Shown here one piece after another: positions 27,301-35,324 of a stretch of DNA of 64,000 bases. Location of the stretch: contig NZ_JACHNE010000001.1 in the NCBI RefSeq assembly GCF_014205255.1, forward strand, positions 7,812,001 to 7,876,000, read 5' to 3'. The first letter of the stretch is position 1. Each line of letters begins with the position of its first letter. Source of the stretch: Streptomyces caelestis (GTDB lineage Bacteria; Actinomycetota; Actinomycetes; Streptomycetales; Streptomycetaceae). The notes under the pieces are model-generated. The model did not search any database and was not told where the DNA came from. It saw only the letters and a list, made by a program, of their open reading frames with translations. The translations under genes were made by a program, and so were the position numbers.

Positions 27301-30300
27301 GCCGCGACCTGGGACAGGACCAGACCTTCGCGCACATCGAACTGGAGGGCCACGGCCGCGAAGGACAGTTCGTGGCCCCCTCCGCCGGCTTCGAGCCCGA
27401 ACTGTCGCGGACCGTCGGCTGGTTCACCACCCTCTTCCCGGTCACCGTCGACCCCGGCCCCGCGGCCGACTTCACCGCATCCGACTACCTGACCGCCGCC
27501 CTCAAGGCCGTCAAGGAAGACCTCGCCCGGGTGCCGGACAACGGCGTCTCCTACGGTGCCCTGCGGTACCTGACCGACACCGAGTTCGACGCCCCCGCAC
27601 CGCAGGTGCTCTTCAACTACCTGGGCCGCTTCGCCGCCGGCGAGCCCGGAGACTGGCGACTCGCGCAGACGACCGGCCAGTTGGGCGAGAAGCGCGACCC
27701 GCGGATGCGGCTGCCGCGTGCCCTGGAGTTCAACGCGATCGCCGAACCGGCCGCGACCGGCGAGTACGACCTGGTCACCACCATCTCCTGGCCCGACGGC
27801 ATGTTCACCGACGAGGACATCGCCGCCATCGGCGCGTACTTCCGGGACGCCCTGGCCGGGCTGGCCGCACTCGACCCGCGGGGCGGCCACTCGCCCAGCG
27901 ACTTCGGCCTGGTGCCGCTGACCCAGGCCGACGTCGACGCCCTGGACGGCCCGGCGCTGCTGGACGTCCTGCCGCTGACGCCGCTGCAGGAAGGCCTGTA
28001 CTTCCACTCCGTCTTCGACGACGACTCGGCCGGCGCCTACGTCGAACAGCAACTGCTCACCCTGGACGGCGAGGTGGACGCCGACCGGCTCGCGGCGGCG
28101 GCCACCCGGCTGCTCGCGCTGTACCCGAACCTGGCCGCACGTTTCGTGGCCCTCGCCGACGGCCGTGTGGTCTCCGTACTGGAAAGCGGTGTCGAGGCGC
28201 CCTTCACCACCCTGGACCGCCCCGGCATCACCGACGCCGAGCTGCGCGACCTGGCCGAACGGGACCGCCGCGCCGGATTCGACCTGGCGGCCGGCCCGTT
28301 GATGCGGTACACCCTCGTCCGCGGCGGCCCGGGCCGCGACGTCCTCGTGCAGACCGTGCACCACATCATCGCCGACGGCTGGTCGGTGCCGCCGATGCTC
28401 CGCGCACTGCTCGCCGAGTACCACGCGCCGGGGACCGTCTACCCGATCGGCGGCTTCTCCGACTACGTACGCCGGCTCGCCGGGCGCGACGCCGACGAGA
28501 GCGACCGGGCGTGGCGCGAGCAGCTCGCGGACCTGCCCGGCCCGTCGCTGGTCGCCGAGGGACACACCCCGTCCGACCGGTTCGCCGACACCGCCGTGCG
28601 GCCGGAGCACGACATCGACGCGGCCGCACGGTCCGCCGGCGTGCCGCTGAGCGTGGCCGTGCACAGCGCCTGGGCGGTGACGCTGGGCGGCATCCTGCAG
28701 GGCGGGGACGTGGTCTTCGGCTCCACCGTGTCCGGGCGGGACGCGGACCTGCCCGGCATCGAGGACATGGTGGGCCTGTTCATCAACACGATCCCCGTAC
28801 GCGTCCGTTGGAGCGGCACCACCACCGCGCGGGACCTCCTCGCCTCGGTGCGCGAACACCAGGGCGCCGTCCTGCCGCACCAGCATGTCTCACTGGCCAG
28901 GATCGGCCGCCAGGCCGACGCCGGCTCCCTGTTCGACACCCTGGTCGTGTTCGACGTCGCGACCGACGTGGACGGACTGCGACGGCCCGGCGACACACTG
29001 GTCGTCACCGACCTCGTCAACGAGGGCGCACCCCATTACCCGTTGACGCTGGTCGTGGAACGCGCACTCGACGGCCGTCCGCGCTTCAACCTGATCTACG
29101 ACGGAGAGCTGCTGCGGGAGACCACCGCCCAGGCGATCCTGCGCACGTTCACCTCGACCCTCACCGCCCTGCTCACCCGACCGGACACCCTGGTCGACGA
29201 CGTGGCCTCCGAGGGCGACCGGCGCCCCGCGCGCATCACCCCGACGACCCTGGGCGGCCTGTTCGACGCCGCCGCGCGGCGCGACCCGGCCGCCACCGCC
29301 GTCACCCAGTGCGGCCTCGACGGCGGTACCCGGTCCCTGACGTACGGCGAACTCGCGAACGCCAAGTGCGAGTTGGCCGCCGCTCTGCGCGCGGCCGGTG
29401 TCGGCCCCGGCCGGCGGGTCGCCGTCGCCGTCCCGCGGTCCGTCGAGCAGGTCGTCGCCCTGGTCGCGATCGTCGGCGCGGGCGGCGCGTACGTACCGCT
29501 GGACCTGGCCTACCCGGACGAACGGCTGGAGTACATCCTCGCCGACGCCGCTCCGCAGGTGGTCCTCGTGGATCGCGAGCAGCGGGACCGCTTCACGGAA
29601 CTGCTGGCCCGTACGGGTCTGCGGGCCCGCGTGCTCGTCCAGGGCGACGAGCTGCCCCAGGCCACGACCGCGCCGGGCCCCGAGGCCAGTTGGCACGACC
29701 CCGCATACGTGATCTACACGTCCGGATCGACCGGCCGGCCCAAGGGCGTCGTCGTCCCGCACTCCAGCGTGGTGACGCTGCTCGCCAACGCCCAGCCCGA
29801 CATGGACTTCGGCCCGCACGACGTCTGGGTCCAGTTCCACTCCTTCTCCTTCGACTTCGCGGTCTGGGAGCTGTGGGGCGCGCTGGCGTACGGCGGTGAA
29901 CTGCTGGTGCCCGAGTACGGGCTGACCCGTTCCCCGGTCGACTTCCACCGGCTGGTCCGCGAGCGCGGGGTGACCGTGCTCAACCAGACGCCATCCGCCT
30001 TCTACCAGTTCATCGAGGCCGACCGGCACGCCGGCGAGCCCCTGCCCGCCCTGCGCCGCGTCATCTTCGGCGGCGAGGCGCTGGATCTCGGGCGGCTGCG
30101 CGGCTGGGTCGAGCGGCACGGCACCGGCTCGCCCGAGCTGGTCAACATGTACGGCATCACCGAGACCACCGTCCACGTCACCCACCGCCTGCTGACGGAG
30201 GAGGACTTCGGCCCCGGTGACGACGTCAGCCCGATCGGCGGCCCCCTACCCGGCCTGGTCGCCTACCTCCTCGACGACCGCCTCCGGCCGGTGCCGCCGG

Positions 30301-33300
30301 GCCGGGTGGGCGCCATCTACGTCGCCGGCGACCAGGTGTCGCTCGGCTACCTGGGCAGGCCCGGCCTCACCGCGAGCCGGTTCGTCGCGAACCCCTTCGC
30401 AGGCGACGGCTCCCGCATGTACCACACGGGCGACCTCGCCCGCCGCACCCTCGACGGCGAGCTGGAGTTCGCCGGCCGCGCCGACGACCAGGTCCAGCTC
30501 AAGGGCTTCCGCATCGAGCTGGGCGAGGTGGAGTCCGCGATCCGGGAGCTCGACGGTGTGATCGACGTGGCCGCGACGGTGGCGGAGAGCGGTGATCATC
30601 TCGTGGCGCACGTGGTGGGCCGGGTGCCGGGGGACTTCGCCGAGCGACTGGCCGCGAAGCTGCCCGTGCACATGGTCCCGGGCCGGGTGCTCACGATCGA
30701 CGCCCTACCGCTGACGGTCAACGGCAAGCTGGACCGCAAGGCGCTGGTGGAACGCGCCCAAAGGGGCGCGGGGCTGTATCAATCTGCGGCTCCGCCGCGG
30801 GGCGCGACAAGCCACGACGCGCCCGCAGACGAAACCACCGCGGTGGCCGCACTCATCAAGATCTTCACAGAGACGCTGTCCAGCTCGGAGGTGACCGCCG
30901 ACACCGACTTCTTCCACGCCGGAGGCGACAGCATCATCGCCATCACGGTCGTCAACCGCGCCCGGGCACTCGGCCTGCCGATCGCGCCCCGGGACGTGTT
31001 CCTGCACAAGACCCCCCGCGCACTCGCCGAGCACCTGACGACGAGCACACCACAGGCGGCCGTTTCCATCCATCGCGAGGACGGCCCGCTCACCCCCACG
31101 CCGATCATCCTGCGCCAACGCGAACTCGGCGGCTCCCTCGCCCGGTTCGCCCAGGCCAGAACACTGGCGGTCCCCGAGAGCAGCTCCTTCGCCGACGTCG
31201 AACGAGCAGCCAACGCCGTAGTCGCCGCACACCCGACCCTGCGACTGCGACTCCGCACCGAACACGGCGTATGGACCCTCCGCACCGAACCCGCCCGCGA
31301 CACCACCGTGGTACGCCCGGACACCACCGACGCGACGGCCGTCGCGAACGAGGCCGCCGGACGGCTCGACCCCGAGGCCGGGGACGTCATCGCCTTCGCG
31401 TGGCTGGAGGCGAGCCGCACCCTCGTGGTCACCGTCCACCACCTCGCCGTCGACTCGGTGTCCTGGCTGATCCTGCTGGACGACCTGGCCACGGCCCTGC
31501 GCGGCGAGCCCCTGGCCCCGCCGACCACGTCCTACGCCGAGTACGCCGAAGCACTGACCCTCCAGTCGGCCCAGGCCGTCGAGGACCTAGGACACTGGGT
31601 CACCACGCTCAAGGCGCCTCCACTCCTCTCCGCTGTCCGAGAGTTGCGGCAGACCACGGTCGTGCTCGCCCCCGACGTGAGCGACCGCCTGACACGCACC
31701 GCCCCCGCCGCACTCGGCGTCGGCCTCACCGAGCTGCTGTGCGGCGCCCTGCGCACCGCGCTGACCCACATCCAGCCCTCGCCCACCGACCTCGCGATCG
31801 AGCTGGAACGGCACGGCCGCGTCCCGGCGCTGGAACACCACGACTACACCCGTACCGTCGGCTGGTTCACCTCCATCGCGCCCGTACGGCTCACCGCGCA
31901 CACCGACCCCGTCGCAGCCGCGCGGGAAGTCGCCGAACGCCAGCCGGACGAGCGCGCCCACGTCGCCTACGGACAACTCAGGTATCTCAACCCGCAGACA
32001 ACCCCCCTGCTCGACACCACCCGCCCGCAGGTGCTGTTCAACTACCTCGGCCGGGGCAGCGAGTCCCAGGCGCTGCACCTCACCGGCGGCGACCAGGGCA
32101 GCCCGTACGCCGTCGAGGTCAACGCCTGGGCCGACGAGGCCACCGGCAGCCTGCTCGCCGAGTTCACCCTGGCCGACGGCATACCCGACGAGCTCACCGA
32201 GCACTGGCGGGGCGCGCTCCAGCGCATCGCGGACGCCGCCACCACGGCCGAGCGCACCGCACCGGTCACCCCGCTCCAGCGGGGCCTGTTCTTCCAGGCC
32301 CAGATGGCGGGCTCGGCCGGGCACTACGTGGCGCAGAGCTGGTTCACGTTCGACCGACGCCTGGACACCGGCGCGCTGGCCGAGGCGATGGCGTACGTGA
32401 TCGCCCGGCACCCGGTCGTGGGCGCCGGCTTCACGACCGACTCCGACGGCAACCCGGTCCAGGTCCTCAAGGCCGGCCGGCGGGTCGGCGTCCGCACGGT
32501 CGAGCTGTCGACTGACGCCGAGGTCGACGCCCTGCGGGCCCGGGACCGCGACACGGGGTTCGACCCGGGTGAGCCACCGCTGATCCGGCTGACCGTGGTG
32601 CGCCTGCCCGGCGACCGTGACGGCCTGCTGCTCAGCTACCACCTGCTGCTGTGGGACGGCTGGTCCCGCGAGATCATGCTGCGGGACCTGTTCGACGCCT
32701 ACGAGGCCGCCGTCGCGGGCGAGCCCCTCGACGCGGTCCCCACCACGCCCAGCTTCGAGGACTACGCCCGGGCGCTCGACGCCAAGGACTCCGCCGTCTC
32801 GGAACGCTTCTGGGCGGAGCACCTGGCCGGACTGCCCGGCCCCACCCTGCTCGCCGGCCCGACGCCGTCCTTCTCGGACGACCTGCCGCGCGCGCTCGTG
32901 CACACGCTGTCCGCCGAACAGTCCGACCTGCTGCGGGAAGCGGCCCGGACGCACGGCGTCACCCTGAACTCGGTACTGACCGGCGCGTTCGGTCTCCTGC
33001 TCGGCGCCCACACGGGCCGCAGTGACGCCGTGTTCGGCGTGACCGTCTCCGGCCGGGAGGGCGAGGGACTGTCCGACATCGTCGGCGTGCTGCTGAACAC
33101 CGTGCCCCTGTGGACGCGGCCCCGGCCGGACGACACGGTCCGCGACTACCTCTCGGCCGTGCAGACGGCCAGGGTCGGGGCGATGGAGCACGAGCACCTG
33201 GGGCTCGGCGAGATTCAGCGGGCCAGTGGCCACGACACCCTGTTCGACAACCTGTTCGTCCTCCAGAACTTCCTGGACATGGACGCCTTCGCCGAGATGA

Positions 33301-35324
33301 ACGCCCGGCACGGCATCACCTCGGTGCAGGCCGACGACTCCACCCACTATCCGTTCACCTGGGTGGTCACGCCCGGCGACCGGCTCACCGTCAAGCTGGA
33401 GTACCGCGACCAGAACACCGGGAACGCCCGTCGTCTCCTCGACGACTACCTGCGCGTGCTGGAGGACCTGGCCCGGTCGTCCGGCCCGGTGGGCGCGCTG
33501 CGGGGCATGGGTCCGGAGCCCTCGCGGGGCGAGCGCACGGACGTCGGCACGGACACCGTCGTCGACCGGTTCGACCAGGCGACGGACCGCGCACCGGAGC
33601 GGGTCGCGCTCGTCGCCCACGGTGCGAGGATGACGTTCGCCGAACTCCGGGACCGCAGCCGCGCGGTGGCCGGCGTGCTGGCGCGGCGGGGCATCGGCCC
33701 CGAGACGAACGTGGGGCTCGCGATCCCGCGCTCCCTCGACTCGATCGTGGCGCTGTTCGCCGTGCTGCGGGTCGGTGCCGCGTACGTGCCGCTGGAGCTG
33801 GACCACCCGGACGAGCGGATCGCCGCGATCGTCGAGGACGCGCGCCCGGAGGTGATCCTCACCGTGAGCGCCGTGTCGCCCCGGCTGACCTCGCTGAACG
33901 GCGACCTGATCGAGCTGGACCGCCCGCTGCCCGAGGCCGAGCCGTACGTGACGTTCGCACCGGACGACCCGGACCGCCTGCGGCACCCCGCGTACACGAT
34001 CTACACCTCGGGATCCACCGGCAAGCCCAAGGGCGTGGTGACCGAGTACGCCGGACTCACCAACATGCTGGTCAACCATCAGCGCCGGATCTTCGAACCG
34101 GTGCTGGCGGAACACGGCCACCGGATCTTCCGCATCGCGCACACCGTGTCGTTCGCGTTCGACATGTCCTGGGAGGAGCTGCTGTGGCTCGCCGACGGGC
34201 ATGAAGTGCACGTCTGCGACGAGGAGTTGCGCCGCGACGCGCCCCGGCTGGTCGAGTACTGCCTGGAGCACGGGATCGACGTCGTCAACGTGACACCGAC
34301 CTACGCGCAGCAGCTCGTCGCCGAGGGCCTGCTCGACGACCCGGACCGCCGGCCGCCGCTGGTGCTGCTCGGCGGCGAGGCCGTCACCCCGACACTGTGG
34401 CAGCGGCTCGCCGAGACCGAGGGAACGGTCGGCTACAACCTCTACGGACCCACCGAGTACACCATCAACACCCTCGGCGTCGGCACCTTCGAGTGCCAGG
34501 ACCCGGTGGTGGGCGTTGCGATCGACAACACCGACGTCTACGTCCTGGACCCCTGGCTGCGGCCCCTGCCGGACGGCGTCCCCGGTGAGCTGTACGTGTC
34601 CGGCATCGGCATCGCGCGCGGCTACCTCGGGCAGCCCGCCCAGACCGCGCACCGCTTCGTCGCCTGCCCCTTCGGGGAACCCGGCGAGCGCATGTACCGC
34701 ACCGGGGACCTGGTGGTCCGCCGGCCCGACGGCAACCTGATGTACCTGGGCCGCACCGACCAGCAGGTCAAGATCCGAGGGCACCGCGTCGAACTCGGCG
34801 AGGTGGAGGCCGCGTTCGCGGCGCACCCGGCGGTGCGGTTCACCGCCGCGGTCGCCCAGCCCGACCCGCAGGTCGACGGCTCGTACCGGCTGGCCGCCTA
34901 TCTGGTCCTGGACGGGGCGGAGTTGGCGACGGTGGCGGCCGACGTCGGCGCCGGACTGCCGGACTTCCTTCGCCCCACGCACTACGGCCAGGTCGACAGC
35001 ATCCCGCTGACGGTGAACGGGAAGGCTGACACCAAGGCGCTGCCGGAGGCCAAGCCGCTGGGTGCGCTGACCACGGCGGGGGAGCGGGGACCCGCTACCG
35101 AGACCGAGACCGTGGTGTGCGAGTACTTCGCCGAGGCACTGGACCTGGACGACGACGAGGTGAGCGCGGTGAGCGACTTCGTGTCCCTCGGAGGACACTC
35201 CATGCTGGCGGTGCGGCTGATCGGGCTGCTCCGCCGCGAGTACGGTCCAGTGATCACGATCCGTGATCTGTTCGCCCTGCGCACCCCGGAAGCGATTGCC
35301 CGCCACCTCGATGAAAACTCCTGA
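24384..35324 (+). CDS. cchH: Coelichelin non-ribosomal peptide synthetase, A-T-E-C-A-T-E-C-A-T
   Basis: A 3,646-residue trimodular synthetase. Approximate domains: unusual N-terminal region 1-130; A1 135-640; T1 640-710 (GGDS); E1 735-1170 (HHVVIDGVSW); C1 1180-1610 (HHIIADG, catalytic His1327); A2 1620-2110; linker with a repeat insertion 2124-2146; T2 2150-2225 (GGDS); E2 2236-2620 (HHLAVDSVSW); C2 2625-3045; A3 3060-3540; T3 3560-3640 (GGHS). There is no thioesterase. Specificity codes read from the core motifs are DINYWGGIGK, DFWNIGMVHK and DMENLGLINK, the codes I know for N5-formyl-hydroxyornithine, threonine and N5-hydroxyornithine in S. coelicolor CchH. C2 is odd: HHxxxDG reads HLLLWDG, so the second His is Leu2754. 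ATG 24384; its end overlaps cchI by 14 bases. The product is a tetrapeptide, so module 1 must act twice. Confidence 0.96.
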   Translation: MMEPSARLVRLSPARLADVRRRTGDHSDRTIIEACAIGLSYWTTGRSPDGIDLTPGTLFADVLGWVDNGGAGPGDWEVGADGRTITLPDGVEPAEAQLALDDLADFPDRPLGTIGPSSLAARLDVLARWNDTETDRVRPTIVEMFREQARTRPDAVAIVDEHRSLTYRQAAAYSSQLAHHLVERGLGHEQVVGISLGRSADMVIGLLAVLQAGCAFVPLDPQWPAARRAVVIEDARVVVQLNDSGEHDPAEPPAVAVDLDDWRHGSHPTEGTGIIVHGDALAYVIFTSGSTGRPKGAMIRHEAISERLLWQVNEILGFGHDDASLFKAPLSFDISINEIFLPLVSGARLVVLRPGGERDPHHLLSVIAEHRVTFTYLVSSMLDVLLEIAGDSGRLDSLRHVWCGGEVLTPELYERFRTKLDIPMYHGYGPAETTIGVSHVIYRGAAERLSTSIGKANPNTQLYVLDEELRPVPVGVGGELYVGGFLLGRGYVNAPGLTASRFVANPFANDGSRLYRTGDLARFAPDGSLDFLGRADNQIKIRGMRLEIEDVEVGLAEHPGVRHTCVVARKNAAGGTYLVGYVIPAAGSEDLRADEVKAWAAEHMVEYMVPAHIVVMTQFPLTANGKLDRNALPEPTIGTGTLVRPTTDDERAVCAAVAAVLRLEEVGVDQDFFQLGGDSILAISLLTALRDAGLYVTARQIFTHSTVGALAAVASREDVSTVDHRDVATGSVVGSPIVQWLGETTDAIDGFVQSVVLNAPPDLTAGALDEILTAVVRRHDMLRARLVRAGRWSFDIPEPDQAVVGWQESDGPLDACVALATDALDPDDGVMLRAVWRRAAGQLVLVAHHVVIDGVSWRILLDDLATAWRQFTSGTPIELPPVGTSFRRWTQLLERAAFDADSSSYWRPLPGEDQPVGRRALSEADTVATERLRTVSAGPEITAALLGEIPAKFHAGVNDVLLTGLAVALARWRRDLGQDQTFAHIELEGHGREGQFVAPSAGFEPELSRTVGWFTTLFPVTVDPGPAADFTASDYLTAALKAVKEDLARVPDNGVSYGALRYLTDTEFDAPAPQVLFNYLGRFAAGEPGDWRLAQTTGQLGEKRDPRMRLPRALEFNAIAEPAATGEYDLVTTISWPDGMFTDEDIAAIGAYFRDALAGLAALDPRGGHSPSDFGLVPLTQADVDALDGPALLDVLPLTPLQEGLYFHSVFDDDSAGAYVEQQLLTLDGEVDADRLAAAATRLLALYPNLAARFVALADGRVVSVLESGVEAPFTTLDRPGITDAELRDLAERDRRAGFDLAAGPLMRYTLVRGGPGRDVLVQTVHHIIADGWSVPPMLRALLAEYHAPGTVYPIGGFSDYVRRLAGRDADESDRAWREQLADLPGPSLVAEGHTPSDRFADTAVRPEHDIDAAARSAGVPLSVAVHSAWAVTLGGILQGGDVVFGSTVSGRDADLPGIEDMVGLFINTIPVRVRWSGTTTARDLLASVREHQGAVLPHQHVSLARIGRQADAGSLFDTLVVFDVATDVDGLRRPGDTLVVTDLVNEGAPHYPLTLVVERALDGRPRFNLIYDGELLRETTAQAILRTFTSTLTALLTRPDTLVDDVASEGDRRPARITPTTLGGLFDAAARRDPAATAVTQCGLDGGTRSLTYGELANAKCELAAALRAAGVGPGRRVAVAVPRSVEQVVALVAIVGAGGAYVPLDLAYPDERLEYILADAAPQVVLVDREQRDRFTELLARTGLRARVLVQGDELPQATTAPGPEASWHDPAYVIYTSGSTGRPKGVVVPHSSVVTLLANAQPDMDFGPHDVWVQFHSFSFDFAVWELWGALAYGGELLVPEYGLTRSPVDFHRLVRERGVTVLNQTPSAFYQFIEADRHAGEPLPALRRVIFGGEALDLGRLRGWVERHGTGSPELVNMYGITETTVHVTHRLLTEEDFGPGDDVSPIGGPLPGLVAYLLDDRLRPVPPGRVGAIYVAGDQVSLGYLGRPGLTASRFVANPFAGDGSRMYHTGDLARRTLDGELEFAGRADDQVQLKGFRIELGEVESAIRELDGVIDVAATVAESGDHLVAHVVGRVPGDFAERLAAKLPVHMVPGRVLTIDALPLTVNGKLDRKALVERAQRGAGLYQSAAPPRGATSHDAPADETTAVAALIKIFTETLSSSEVTADTDFFHAGGDSIIAITVVNRARALGLPIAPRDVFLHKTPRALAEHLTTSTPQAAVSIHREDGPLTPTPIILRQRELGGSLARFAQARTLAVPESSSFADVERAANAVVAAHPTLRLRLRTEHGVWTLRTEPARDTTVVRPDTTDATAVANEAAGRLDPEAGDVIAFAWLEASRTLVVTVHHLAVDSVSWLILLDDLATALRGEPLAPPTTSYAEYAEALTLQSAQAVEDLGHWVTTLKAPPLLSAVRELRQTTVVLAPDVSDRLTRTAPAALGVGLTELLCGALRTALTHIQPSPTDLAIELERHGRVPALEHHDYTRTVGWFTSIAPVRLTAHTDPVAAAREVAERQPDERAHVAYGQLRYLNPQTTPLLDTTRPQVLFNYLGRGSESQALHLTGGDQGSPYAVEVNAWADEATGSLLAEFTLADGIPDELTEHWRGALQRIADAATTAERTAPVTPLQRGLFFQAQMAGSAGHYVAQSWFTFDRRLDTGALAEAMAYVIARHPVVGAGFTTDSDGNPVQVLKAGRRVGVRTVELSTDAEVDALRARDRDTGFDPGEPPLIRLTVVRLPGDRDGLLLSYHLLLWDGWSREIMLRDLFDAYEAAVAGEPLDAVPTTPSFEDYARALDAKDSAVSERFWAEHLAGLPGPTLLAGPTPSFSDDLPRALVHTLSAEQSDLLREAARTHGVTLNSVLTGAFGLLLGAHTGRSDAVFGVTVSGREGEGLSDIVGVLLNTVPLWTRPRPDDTVRDYLSAVQTARVGAMEHEHLGLGEIQRASGHDTLFDNLFVLQNFLDMDAFAEMNARHGITSVQADDSTHYPFTWVVTPGDRLTVKLEYRDQNTGNARRLLDDYLRVLEDLARSSGPVGALRGMGPEPSRGERTDVGTDTVVDRFDQATDRAPERVALVAHGARMTFAELRDRSRAVAGVLARRGIGPETNVGLAIPRSLDSIVALFAVLRVGAAYVPLELDHPDERIAAIVEDARPEVILTVSAVSPRLTSLNGDLIELDRPLPEAEPYVTFAPDDPDRLRHPAYTIYTSGSTGKPKGVVTEYAGLTNMLVNHQRRIFEPVLAEHGHRIFRIAHTVSFAFDMSWEELLWLADGHEVHVCDEELRRDAPRLVEYCLEHGIDVVNVTPTYAQQLVAEGLLDDPDRRPPLVLLGGEAVTPTLWQRLAETEGTVGYNLYGPTEYTINTLGVGTFECQDPVVGVAIDNTDVYVLDPWLRPLPDGVPGELYVSGIGIARGYLGQPAQTAHRFVACPFGEPGERMYRTGDLVVRRPDGNLMYLGRTDQQVKIRGHRVELGEVEAAFAAHPAVRFTAAVAQPDPQVDGSYRLAAYLVLDGAELATVAADVGAGLPDFLRPTHYGQVDSIPLTVNGKADTKALPEAKPLGALTTAGERGPATETETVVCEYFAEALDLDDDEVSAVSDFVSLGGHSMLAVRLIGLLRREYGPVITIRDLFALRTPEAIARHLDENS
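30754..30820 (+). repeat. Dispersed palindromic repeat, copy 2, inside cchH
   Basis: GCGCCC-AAA-GGGGCGC, then CTGCGGCTCCGCCGCG and GGGCGCGAC-AAGCC: the same blocks, order and spacing as the intergenic copies at 18221 (reversed) and 37013. It is read in frame through the A2-T2 linker of CchH, encoding the odd segment RAQRGAGLYQSAAPPRGAT, unlike the acidic, Ala/Asp-rich linkers elsewhere in the protein. Confidence 0.8.
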
